Assembly: GCF_001941845.1 (NCBI RefSeq)
Contig: NZ_CP018870.1
Span: 6,610,001-6,674,000, forward strand
DNA length: 64,000 nt
Direction: 5' to 3'
Source: Streptomyces sp. TN58
Lineage (GTDB): Bacteria > Actinomycetota > Actinomycetes > Streptomycetales > Streptomycetaceae
In this document: in pieces, positions 34,415 through 42,319 of the stretch
Position numbering within the stretch: position 1 is the stretch's first letter
Layout of the letters: every line of letters starts with the position of its first letter
The notes under the pieces: generated by a model
Database searches by the model: none
Told to the model about the DNA's origin: nothing
What the model saw: the letters and a program-made list of their open reading frames with translations, nothing else
Made by a program: the position numbers and the translations under genes

Positions 34415-34884
34415 TGACCGGCGGCGATACCTCTCTGCTGGCCCCCACGATCATCATTGCCGCCCTGGTCGTCCGGACCGCGCTCGCGGAGCTGCAGCAC
34501 TCGGGCAGCGCCCGGCGCCAGTGGGCGTTCGCCACCAACCCCAAGGGCATGGCGGCCGGTGCGACGGTCGCCGCCGCCACGGTCCTGATCGGCGGTGCGA
34601 GCTTCGGCTGGGCGGCGGCGGCCTGGGCGCTGCTCATCGGGGTGTTTACCGCCTTCCTCACTGGCCGCGATACCCCCGCCGCCGCATCCCCCGTAGTGCC
34701 GAACGCGGAGCGGCGGCCTGTGTCCGAGCGACAGGTTGCCTGGGTGATGGTCGGCATCGGTGCGCCTGTGACCTTGGCCGGGGTGGCGATGTACTTCCTG
34801 CCGGGCCCTGGGTCTCCCGTGCTCGTCATGGGGCTGGCCCTGCTCGTCACCGGCCTCGTCATGGCCGCATCCGTCCGCCGCTAG
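34414..34884 (+). CDS. Four-helix membrane protein ending in a PGPG module
   Basis: 156 residues after GGGAAG. Helices are near 10-30, 48-65 (GATVAAATVLIGGASFGW) and 68-82. The last 55 residues form the two-helix module ERQVAWVMVGIGAPVTLAGV, MYFLPGPGSPVL, GLALLVTGLVMAAS, which is nearly the whole of the stand-alone protein at 52395-52622. It is probably a fusion. Gene order suggests an operon with the next two membrane proteins. It replaces the body of nhaA behind the leader element. Confidence 0.68.
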   Translation: MTGGDTSLLAPTIIIAALVVRTALAELQHSGSARRQWAFATNPKGMAAGATVAAATVLIGGASFGWAAAAWALLIGVFTAFLTGRDTPAAASPVVPNAERRPVSERQVAWVMVGIGAPVTLAGVAMYFLPGPGSPVLVMGLALLVTGLVMAASVRR

Positions 34885-34906
34885 CACCCGACAGGAAACG
34901 ACGCAG

Positions 34907-35206
34907 ATGATCTGGCAGTGGATCGGATTGACGATCTTCTCTCTCACCCTGCTGCCCGCTGGGCTGGCGATGGCCGCAGGCCGGGCACCGGCCCGTCTGC
35001 GGGCCCGGCTCGCGCCGGTAAGTGCCCACGGCTGGGCGCTCCTGGCGCTCTACGCCGTAGCACCCCTGAACGCGATCCCGCGGCTGGCCGGGGCCTCCCC
35101 GGAGATGAGCCTGGCCCTGACCGCTGCCGGCGGGATCGTCGGGGTGGCCGGATGCCTGCTGGCCGGCCTGGCCCGCCTCCGCACCCTCAACAGCGGCGCC
35201 CGATGA
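34907..35206 (+). CDS. Three-helix membrane protein
   Basis: 99 residues after AGGAAACG. Hydrophobic segments are GLTIFSLTLLPAGLAMAAG, GWALLALYAVAPLNAIPRL and LTAAGGIVGVAGCLLAGLA. It overlaps the next gene by four bases (ATGA). Family not recognised. Confidence 0.6.
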   Translation: MIWQWIGLTIFSLTLLPAGLAMAAGRAPARLRARLAPVSAHGWALLALYAVAPLNAIPRLAGASPEMSLALTAAGGIVGVAGCLLAGLARLRTLNSGAR

Positions 35207-35421
35207 CACCGAACCCGCGCCGGCGGGTTGTCGCCTGGTCCGTCATCGGCTGGTGGGCGGTCCTCACCGGCCTGCTGTGGCTTGCTGGCACTGCTCTGGG
35301 GTACCCCGCACCACTTGTCGGGTGCGCCGCATCCGCCGCTGTCCTGGTCGCGGTCGGCGAGGCCGGTGATTGGATACGGAGACGGTGGACGGCTCGGTCG
35401 GGCGGCCGGACGCCGCGCTAG
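35203..35421 (+). CDS. Two-helix membrane protein
   Basis: 72 residues. Helices are VVAWSVIGWWAVLTGLLWLA and LVGCAASAAVLVAVGEAG, with a basic tail. It is coupled to the previous gene. Its stop lies in a GCTAGC triple repeat (35416-35435). Function unknown. Confidence 0.58.
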   Translation: MTPNPRRRVVAWSVIGWWAVLTGLLWLAGTALGYPAPLVGCAASAAVLVAVGEAGDWIRRRWTARSGGRTPR

Positions 35422-35509
35422 CGCTAGCGCTAGCGGCCACGAAACGGTGTCCGCCTCGCAGGGCGGAAGGCAGCGGAACCGTTTGGTCCTATGCCTTGTC
35501 CGGTGTGAT

Positions 35510-35600
35510 GCGGCGCGAGTATGTTCACCAGCGGTGTGCCGGGAAGTCTGGTCGGCGATTAGGGGCCCTGTGCCCGCCGCGCCGAACCATGGAGGCCCAC
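35510..35600 (+). promoter_or_regulatory. Candidate leader RNA, copy 3 (upstream of ABC exporter)
   Basis: The core GCCGGGAAGTCTGGTCGGC is at 35538-35556, preceded by GGTGT and followed by GATTAGGGGCCC. CGCCGA at about 35579 could pair with TCGGCG of the core, just ahead of GGAGG. The extended match to the other copies does not include the TAAAGAACGC block. Confidence 0.6.
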
Positions 35601-36491
35601 ATGGTCTCGCCCGCCCTCCGTACGCAATCCCTGAGCAAACGCTACGGCCGTGTCCGGGCGTTGGACGGGCTGGATCTGAGTGTTCCGGCAGGCGAGGTGT
35701 TCGGCTTCCTCGGCCCCAACGGGGCCGGCAAGTCGACCACCATCCGGCTGCTGCTGGGACTGGCCCGCCCCACCAGCGGCCAAGCATCGATCTTCGGCAT
35801 CGACGCGGCCGACGTCGCCATGACGCACCGGGGCCTGGCGTACGTACCGGCCGACGTGGCGCTGTGGCCACAGCTGACCGGCGCCGAGACGCTGGAGCTG
35901 CTGGCCCGCACGGGCCCCGGAACCGACCGGCTCTACCGAAATGAGCTGGTCGAGCGGTTCGACCTCGACCTGTCCATGCCGGGCCGGGCCTACTCGACCG
36001 GCAACCGCCAGAAGGTGGCACTGGTGGCCGCGTTCGCCACCCGGGCACCCCTGCTCGTACTTGACGAGCCGACAAGCGGCCTGGATCCGCTGATGGAACG
36101 CGAGTTCCGCCACGCGGTCCGCGAGGCCCGGGACAACGGCCAGACCGTGTTCCTCAGCTCCCACCAGCTCGCCGAGGTCGAGGCCGTTTGCGACAAGGTG
36201 GCGATCCTGCGCGCCGGCCAACTCGTGGACGTCGCCGCCGTGCCGGGACTGCGACGGTTGCACCGCACCGAGGTGACGGTGAGCTTCACCGGCACGCCAC
36301 CGGACCTGGACCGTGTGCCCGGCGTGGAGGAGGTAGAGGTGACCGGCGCGGCTTCGGTGCGGTTCACCCTCACCGGCCCGCCGGGGCCTGCGCTGCAAAA
36401 GCTGGCGGAGGCGGACGTGGTCAGCCTCGCGGTACGCGAACCCTCGCTGGAGGAAATCTTTCTCGGCTACTACGGCGGGACGCAGCGGTGA
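35601..36491 (+). CDS. ABC exporter ATP-binding subunit
   Basis: 296 residues from ATG 35601 after GGAGG. Walker A is GPNGAGKSTT near 41-50. The signature is degenerate (YSTGNRQKVALVAAFA rather than LSGGQ), the Walker B is LLVLDEPTSGLDPLME and the switch is FLSSHQLAEVEAV. The C-terminal domain is DrrA-like. It overlaps the permease by four bases. Relatives pump antibiotics, ionophores such as tetronasin, or Na+ (NatA). The leader element upstream favours an ion-linked role. Confidence 0.9.
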   Translation: MVSPALRTQSLSKRYGRVRALDGLDLSVPAGEVFGFLGPNGAGKSTTIRLLLGLARPTSGQASIFGIDAADVAMTHRGLAYVPADVALWPQLTGAETLELLARTGPGTDRLYRNELVERFDLDLSMPGRAYSTGNRQKVALVAAFATRAPLLVLDEPTSGLDPLMEREFRHAVREARDNGQTVFLSSHQLAEVEAVCDKVAILRAGQLVDVAAVPGLRRLHRTEVTVSFTGTPPDLDRVPGVEEVEVTGAASVRFTLTGPPGPALQKLAEADVVSLAVREPSLEEIFLGYYGGTQR

Positions 36492-38116
36492 CCCCCGTCT
36501 CCCCGCCGGCCGAGCACACAGGCCCAGGTCAAGTGGCGGGCCGGGCTGTGACAGCTCTGGCTCTGCGCCAGACCAGACGCGGCGCGCTCGTCGTGACCGC
36601 TGTGGTGGCCGGGATGTCGGCGGTGGCGGTCGCGGCCCACCGCAGCACCGTCAAGGACCAGGTGGATGCCGCAGCCCTTGAGGCGCTGGCGGGCAACCCG
36701 GCGATCCGCACCCTGTTCGGCGAACCGATCGCGCTGTACGACGCCGGCGGGTTCGCCGTGTGGCGCACCGGGACGGCACTGGCGGTCGTGCTGGCCGTGT
36801 GGGCACTGCTCGCCGCCACGCGGATCACCCGGGGCGAGGAGGACGCAGGCCGGTGGGATGTCCTGCTCGCAGGGCGGCTGCCGGTCACCACCGTGGTCGC
36901 ACGCCACCTCGCCGTCCTGATCGCGGCGTCACTCCTCGCGGGCACGGCAGCATTCGCCGGCCTCACCGCAGCGGGTGCCACCGCGGGCGGCGCCGCCGTG
37001 CACAGTGCCGGGCTGGCCCTGTGCGGAGGGTTCTTCGCCGCGGTGGGCACCATGGCCGCCCAGGTGTTCACGACCCGGGCTTCAGCCAGCGGCGCGGCCG
37101 TCGCAGTGCTCGGCATCAGCATGCTGCTGCGGATGGTCGGCGACGGCGTCGCCGCCCTGGGGTGGCTGCGCTGGCTGTCGCCGTTCGGCCTGACGGCGCT
37201 GACGCGCCCGTACGACGGAAACCGGATCTGGCCCCTGCTGGCCTTGTCCGCCGCCGGCCTGGTGCTCGCCGCCGCAGCCACGGCTACGGCAGGGCGGCGC
37301 GACATCCGCGACGGCTACCTGCGCGCTCCCTCCGGCCGGCCCCCGCGCATGAGGCTGCTCGGCTCGGTCCAGGCGTTCGCGGTGCGGCGGCTCGTGCGGC
37401 CACTGGCCGCTTGGTCGGCTGCCGTCGGCGCGTACTACCTCCTCATCGGGATACTGGCCGTGTCCATGGCGGACTTCCTCACCGACAACCCGCACTTCGC
37501 CGACCTCGCCGCCCAGGCCGGCTTCGCGGGGCTCGGCACCGTCCAGGGCTACACCGCCACGCTGTTCGCACTGCTGGCCGTCCCGGCAGGAGCCTTCGCC
37601 GCGGTCCGCCTCGCCACGCTCGCCGCCGACGAAACCGGCCGACGCCTCACACTCCTGTTCGCCCAGCCCCTCACCCGCACGAGAGTGCTCACCTCCGAGA
37701 TCACCGCCGCCCTCGGCGGCGTCATCGCGCTCACCACCGTCTCCGGCCTCGCCACCTGGAGCGGGACACAGGCCGTCGGTGCCGAACTCGGCCTCACCGC
37801 CGCGCTGTCCGGGGCATGGAACGTACTGCCCATCGCCCTCCTCTGCCTCGGCGCCGGTGTACTCGCCCTGGGCTGGGCCCCGCGCGCAGTCGTCATCATC
37901 GGATCGCTCCCAGCAGCAGGCGGGTTCCTGCTGAAAGTCATCGCCGACAGTTCCGGCTGGCCGGCATGGGTCGGCCAACTGTCTCCGTTCGCGCACCTGG
38001 CCGCAGTACCCGGCGAACCCGTCAACTGGACCGCGGCCTTGCTGATGATGACCGCCGCCACGCTCGCCACAATCGCCGGCATCATCGGCTACCAACAGCG
38101 CGACCTCCGCACCTGA
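36488..38116 (+). CDS. ABC-2-type exporter permease, double length
   Basis: 542 residues from GTG 36488, overlapping the ATPase stop. About twelve hydrophobic segments fall into two halves separated by a basic stretch near 270-290. This double ABC-2 layout is that of the tetronasin-type permeases (TnrB3). Examples are LAVVLAVWALLAATRI, LAGTAAFAGLTAAGATAGG and LLMMTAATLATIAGIIGY. It forms the membrane channel for the ATPase encoded upstream. Confidence 0.87.
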   Translation: MTPVSPPAEHTGPGQVAGRAVTALALRQTRRGALVVTAVVAGMSAVAVAAHRSTVKDQVDAAALEALAGNPAIRTLFGEPIALYDAGGFAVWRTGTALAVVLAVWALLAATRITRGEEDAGRWDVLLAGRLPVTTVVARHLAVLIAASLLAGTAAFAGLTAAGATAGGAAVHSAGLALCGGFFAAVGTMAAQVFTTRASASGAAVAVLGISMLLRMVGDGVAALGWLRWLSPFGLTALTRPYDGNRIWPLLALSAAGLVLAAAATATAGRRDIRDGYLRAPSGRPPRMRLLGSVQAFAVRRLVRPLAAWSAAVGAYYLLIGILAVSMADFLTDNPHFADLAAQAGFAGLGTVQGYTATLFALLAVPAGAFAAVRLATLAADETGRRLTLLFAQPLTRTRVLTSEITAALGGVIALTTVSGLATWSGTQAVGAELGLTAALSGAWNVLPIALLCLGAGVLALGWAPRAVVIIGSLPAAGGFLLKVIADSSGWPAWVGQLSPFAHLAAVPGEPVNWTAALLMMTAATLATIAGIIGYQQRDLRT

Positions 38117-38322
38117 CCACACGGCGGCCGAGGGACAGACCTTGCAGCACCTGCACCTCGATGCTCGACCGGCCGACAAGTAGGTGCAGAGAAGGCACTT
38201 CGAGCTTGGGGAGAGCGATCGGACGAGACCCGCGCACTCCTTGCGGTACGGCGTGAGTGCGGCCCTTGTGCGCCTGCCCGTGGGTTGGCGATAGTCCGGG
38301 CCTTCGGCAGTCGGGGGGCTCG

Positions 38323-38712
38323 GTGGGCGGAACCATCATGATTTTGGTCGTCGGGTTCTTGGTGTTCGCGTTCTCGGCGGGTTTCTACTTCCACTCCAGT
38401 CCGCTGCTGAAGCGCGGGGTGTGGACATCCGCGGTGTGCGTGAACGTCGGTCAGGTCGCGCAGGGTTCCGTGCTCCTGCTGGAGTACACCCCGGTGGGCG
38501 GCCCGGCGCGGCAGTACACCGTCGGACCGTTCGTGTTTCCTCCCGTCGCGGTCGGGGGGCGACTTGACGTGATCTACGATCCCAAGCGCCCTCAGGAGGT
38601 CACGCTCCCGGAGCGACTCCCCAAGGGGACGCGTGGGCTGCTGATCACGATGCTCATCTCCGGGGCGGTCGTCGCGGGATGCGTGACGGCCGTGGTGGTA
38701 GCCGTCAACTGA
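38323..38712 (+). CDS. DUF3592-like membrane protein
   Basis: 129 residues. An N-terminal helix MILVVGFLVFAFSAGFYF, a beta domain with VLLLEYTPVGGPARQYTVGP and VIYDPKRPQEVTLPE, and a final helix LLITMLISGAVVAGCVTAVV. The YDP motif and layout are those of DUF3592 proteins. GTG 38323 follows GGGGGG; ATG 38338 is the alternative. Function unknown. Confidence 0.72.
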   Translation: MGGTIMILVVGFLVFAFSAGFYFHSSPLLKRGVWTSAVCVNVGQVAQGSVLLLEYTPVGGPARQYTVGPFVFPPVAVGGRLDVIYDPKRPQEVTLPERLPKGTRGLLITMLISGAVVAGCVTAVVVAVN

Positions 38713-38769
38713 GCCCTGGCGCGCTCGGGGCGAAGCACGAAGAAGGCCGGCATGTGGTGTACGGGCGGC

Positions 38770-38925
38770 GCCGACCAGTTCCTCCAGGAGGTCTTCCATC
38801 GTGACGAACCCGATCACCATGCCGCTGGCCGCGGCAACGGCCGCCAGGCGGGTTCCGGCGTCGCGCCTGGCGGTCATGGTGTCGTCGAGCGGGGTGTCGA
38901 GGGCCACGGTGAAGAGTGCGCGCAA
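38770..38925 (-). pseudogene. Remnant of a CorC-type CBS protein
   Basis: The minus-strand frame LFTVALDTPLDDTMTARRDA then GMVIGFVTMEDLLEELVGAA matches residues 285-335 of the protein at 22298-23320 (KVAIDTPLDDTMTAMRAAG, VIGFVTMEDLLDELVGAA). Nothing else of the gene is present. It borders the AT-richer island. Confidence 0.78.
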
Positions 38926-38950
38926 GGTCGGATTGATTCAGACCGGCACG

Positions 38951-39493
38951 GTGAAATCAAGTGCTTCGGGAGTCCCGCTCCGTCAAACCTACGTCTTCTC
39001 GCCGCTGGTGCAGACTGCAGACGACCCGTCGTCGACTGCTGAGGCACTGCACCTGCGTAAGCTCTTCACGCTCGCATTCTCTTCGGGCGTGAGAAGGCCA
39101 TGCTGGGCCGGGGCCGGATCAATGATCCGGTGGTGCTCGTTTCGAAGCTCCTCAATGCCGGCTCCGTCGGCCCTGCCACCAATATCGGCACTGACTGTCA
39201 CCTTCTGGAAGCCGCTGGCGTCGTGCAGGTTGACGAACTCACCAACGGTCGGGCCGGAAGAGATCGTCCGTGACGGCCTCGACTGGCTCAAGGCGAGCGT
39301 CGGAAGCATGCCCGGAGGATCTTCCTCTCTTAAGGTGGAAAATGCCCCTGGGCTGTTCGTCACTCCGGAGGAAGATCGCTCTAAGTTGACTGATGACGCG
39401 GCTAGTGACGAGATCACGACCTCCGCGATTCTTGAACTGAGGAAGGAGGTCCAGCGTGCAGTCAGGCACGAGAGCCCGTTCGGGCGGCAGTAG
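38951..39493 (+). pseudogene. First gene of an island operon, with a compensated double frameshift
   Basis: The frame stays open to TAG 39491-39493. Residues from VKSSASGVPLRQTYVFSPLV to LFTLAF and from PEEIVRDGLDWLKASVG to the end look natural. The middle does not, but another frame there reads RINDPVVLVSKLLNAGSVGP and TDCHLLEAAGVVQVDELTNG. Two opposite indels near 39080 and 39250 would explain this. I do not recognise the family. The start may be lost; the left side meets a CorC remnant. The end overlaps the nuclease gene start. Confidence 0.5.
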
Positions 39494-39822
39494 GCCAGCG
39501 GCTCCGAAGGCACCCCAGGCCGGCGAACTCCTGGAGGCCCGGGTTGCCCAGCTTTGGTTCTGGGAGGGTTTCTATTCGCGGTATGGAGTCAATCTTGAGC
39601 GGCACTATCAAGAACCGCTTGTGGTGACCGATCTCGACCTCTTTGCCTTTGACTTCACGCCTCACCTTTCCCAGGTCAAATATATCGGGGAAGTGAAATC
39701 TGGCACCGGCAAGAACACCGAGAAGCCGCTTGATCGCATTGTTTGGCTTCGCGGACTTCGCGAGCTTGTAGGTGCCGATGCTGCGGAGCTCACCATGGCC
39801 AGAGGTGTCACTGGCCGCATTA

Positions 39823-40680
39823 GACGTCATCTCATTTGGCCAGTCGGCGGTAGCAGATGAGGGTGCAGGCGAGGCTGGTGAAGGCGAGGAAGTGTTCGGC
39901 CTCGCGTTCGTAGCGACGGTGGAGGCGTCGGCAGCCGGCGAGCCAGGACATGGTCCTTTCGACGACCCATCGGTGGCGGCCGAGTCGTTGTGAGGACTCG
40001 ATGCCTCTGCGGGCGATGCGGTGCGTGATGCCGCGCCCACGTAACCATCGGCGCAGGTGGGCGTAGTCGTAGCCCTTGTCCGCGTGAAGCTTGCCGGGCT
40101 TGCGTCGTCGGCGTCCGCGTCGTGAGCGGATGGGCGGTATGCCGCGGACGAGGGGCTCGAGGGCCTGGCTGTCGTGCAGGTTCGCGCCCGAGATTCCGAC
40201 GGACAGGGGCAGACCGGTCCGCTCGGTGATCAAGTGGATCTTCGAGCCGTACTTGCCCCGATCGACAGGATTCGGACTTGTCAGATCCCCCTTTTCAGGG
40301 CCCTCATGTTCACCGAGTCGATCGCGCAGCGGGACCAGTCGAGCTCGCCGCGGGAACCGAGTTCGTCGAGGACCAGGCGGTGGAGCTTGGCCCACACGCG
40401 GGCCTTGCTCCATTCGGAGAAGCGTCGGTGGGCTGTCGCCCCCGAGGGGCCGAACGATGCCGTGGGCAGCTGCTGCCAGGTACAACCCGACGTCGCGACG
40501 AACACGATCGCGGCCAGTACCTCACGGTCGCCGTGCCGACGCCGTCCACCACCTTGGGGCCGCGACGGCGCCTCCGGCACCACCCGCTGGAACAGCACCC
40601 ACAACTCGTCCGGCACCAGACGCTCAACGATCCCCACCATGACCGACAGCCTACCCACGAAGCCCAAATGAGATGGCTTC
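39823..40680 (-). mobile_element. IS5-family insertion sequence (858 bp)
   Basis: Terminal repeats GACGTCATCTCATTTGG and GAAGCCATCTCATTTGG (15 of 17 matching) with TTA duplicated at 39820-39822 and 40681-40683. It is distinct from the 892-bp element. The host frame is restored exactly when it is removed. Confidence 0.9.
39832..40640 (-). CDS. IS5-family transposase, two frames
   Basis: The first frame (40281-40640, 119 residues) begins MVGIVERLVPDELWVLFQRV and ends at the first DDE block (LDWSRCAIDSVNMRALKRG). The second frame carries GKYGSKIHLITERTGLPLSV, HADKGYDYAHLRRWLRGRGI and RRWVV-type E region (GRHRWVVERTMSWLAGCRRL). The frames join at an AAAAGGGGG run by a -1 slip, giving about 269 residues. 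Catalytic regions look complete, so the element could be functional. Confidence 0.85.
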
Positions 40681-41393
40681 TTAGGCGCCTTGGTCGCAGT
40701 CTTGACGTGACCGCGCAGAGTCTTGAGGACTTTGAACGTCGCAAGGGCAACGCCGTCGGAAAGTTGACAGATCTGGGATCGCAAGGAGTGGGTGCCCTTC
40801 ACCTGGAGCGAGAGATCCGTGACTTGTGTCGCGGAGAGGCGGCACTGGACCGGGCCTTCAAGTTCCTCCGCGGAGAAGTTCTGTTCCTTGAGCCCTTCTT
40901 GGCGATCAAGCAGCTGATTGATCTCCTGCAGGGCATTGGTCAGCACTGGACTCCGCGAATCCAAGATGATGAAGCCCGGGTCGTCAGGTGGTTGGCAGCC
41001 GAAAGTGTCAGCATCCTTACCCTGAAGCTCGTAGCGGCTGCTTCCGCTGCCGTCACCGTCAATCGCGATGACTGGGACGCCCTGGTCTCTGAGCGCCTGG
41101 CAGAAGGCGCCGTCCCCATGCGTGAGATGAGGAAAATCTCCGATGCCGTCGACAAATATATGGCCGGAGTGCTGGCCGCCGCGAAGGTGGCGCCCGAAAT
41201 TCGCACCGAGACTATTGGCGCCTTTCTTCCCGAGCCGCCGCAATATGCAAGTTCGCTCGCCGAGCTCTGCTGGAGGCTCAAGAGTGATGCCCCAGTCGCG
41301 CGTGCGCTTCCCCGGCAGCTCGACCTCTTCATGTTCGAGCACCTGGTTAAGTGCAGAGACATTGATCCACTCGTGGCGGGACGTTTGGGGCTA

Positions 41394-41556
41394 AGGGCTG
41401 TCCCGTAATCCCTGGCGGATCAGCGTGCGGTGTCGGATGCGGTGCATCGCAAGGCGGAGGAGCGTCCTCATACTGGGTGTATGCGGGCGCTTCCGACAAC
41501 GCGGCGAGGCGCCGTAGCCGGCGCCGCGCGCCCGCCGGGGACTACGGGACAGCCCT
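41394..41556. mobile_element. MITE-like element (163 bp)
   Basis: Inverted repeats AGGGCTGTCCCGTAATCCCT and AGGGCTGTCCCGTAGTCCCC (two mismatches over about 25 bases), flanked by a TA duplication at 41392-41393 and 41557-41558. There is no coding capacity. It inserts TAA into the nuclease gene. Confidence 0.8.
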
Positions 41557-41830
41557 TAGCGCGCGACTCTTTCGTTCATATGCGTCGGTTGATTGCGGCC
41601 TTCCTGCGTGCGTGTGATACAAGTTTTGGTGAACTGGAACACGTCATGACGACCGGGCTGGAATCCGGGAGTGCACCCAGTGTCGTAAATCAGGAAGGTG
41701 ATTCGGCGTCCTCCGGTTCCCAAATCTCCTGTTCCTCCGGTCCGATGACGGGGAGCCGGGAGTAGCTGTGATCGGCCGCGGTCCCTACCAGGCGCCCGGG
41801 GATGTCGCCGGGGACGGTCATCATGGGCCG

Positions 41831-42319
41831 TTATGGGGCAAGGCCCAGGTGTGCCCGGGCCACACGGCTCACCCGGGGCCCGGAGACACCCGGCTCGGCC
41901 TTCGCGTCCGCCTTCTCGATCGCTCGGCGCAGCTGCCTACGGCTTGTCTCGGTCGTGATTCCCAGGCGCACCCCATGGGTGTCGCGCACCACCAGGGCGC
42001 GGTGGGCGCCGCCGTACGAAAAGGTCGTCAGGAGCCGGACCGTGCTGATCCGGTTCAGGTCGTCAGACCGTTCGCCAGTCAGGGTGTGTGCGGTCAGACG
42101 CGACGACGAGCGTCGGAACGGAGCCCGCTCTTCGCACAGGGTGGGGAGGAGCGCGAAGCCGGCGATTATGGACAGCAGGCCGAGCACGATCGGTGCACCT
42201 TCTGGGACTGCTCCCATGCGGGCCAGTCCGTAGCTGCCGAAGGGAAGCAGCAGGAGCGTTACCACCAGGCCCGATCCAATGCGTGCACGGGCGACGCTGC
42301 GGGCCGTCGTTGCTTCCAC
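41831..42319 (-). CDS. Two-helix membrane protein with cytosolic domain
   Basis: 162 residues from GTG 42319 after GGGGG. Helices GLVVTLLLLPFGSYGLARMG and IVLGLLSIIAGFALLPTL form a hairpin. The rest (SRLTAHTLTGERSDDLNRIS, TVRLLTTFSYGGAHRALVVR) looks like a PH-type beta domain. It overlaps the end of the TrkA-like gene by 61 bases. Function unknown. Confidence 0.62.
   Translation of the reverse strand: MEATTARSVARARIGSGLVVTLLLLPFGSYGLARMGAVPEGAPIVLGLLSIIAGFALLPTLCEERAPFRRSSSRLTAHTLTGERSDDLNRISTVRLLTTFSYGGAHRALVVRDTHGVRLGITTETSRRQLRRAIEKADAKAEPGVSGPRVSRVARAHLGLAP

Larger units (their letters stand above)
39456..41765 (+). pseudogene. Predicted PD-(D/E)XK nuclease gene split by an IS and a MITE
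   Basis: GTG 39456 follows a strong AAGGAGG. The first 120 residues contain FYSRYGVNLERHYQEPLVV, TDLDLFAFDF and KYIGEVKSGTGK, a D...E79-V-K81 arrangement typical of restriction-type nuclease folds. The IS at 39823-40680 interrupts codon 122. Removing it and one TTA restores the frame (RIRRLGRSLDVTAQSLEDFE onward). The MITE at 41394-41556 interrupts again and supplies a false stop. Removing it and one TA continues GLARDSFVHMRRLIAAFLRA to TAG 41765. The restored protein has 427 residues, mostly helical after the nuclease part. A defence or plasmid-type role is inference. Confidence 0.75.

Noticed and set aside
35411..35440. GCTAGC repeated three times
   Set aside because: A very short tandem repeat at a gene end with no second array. 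It is not a CRISPR or recognised attachment site. No CRISPR array was seen anywhere.
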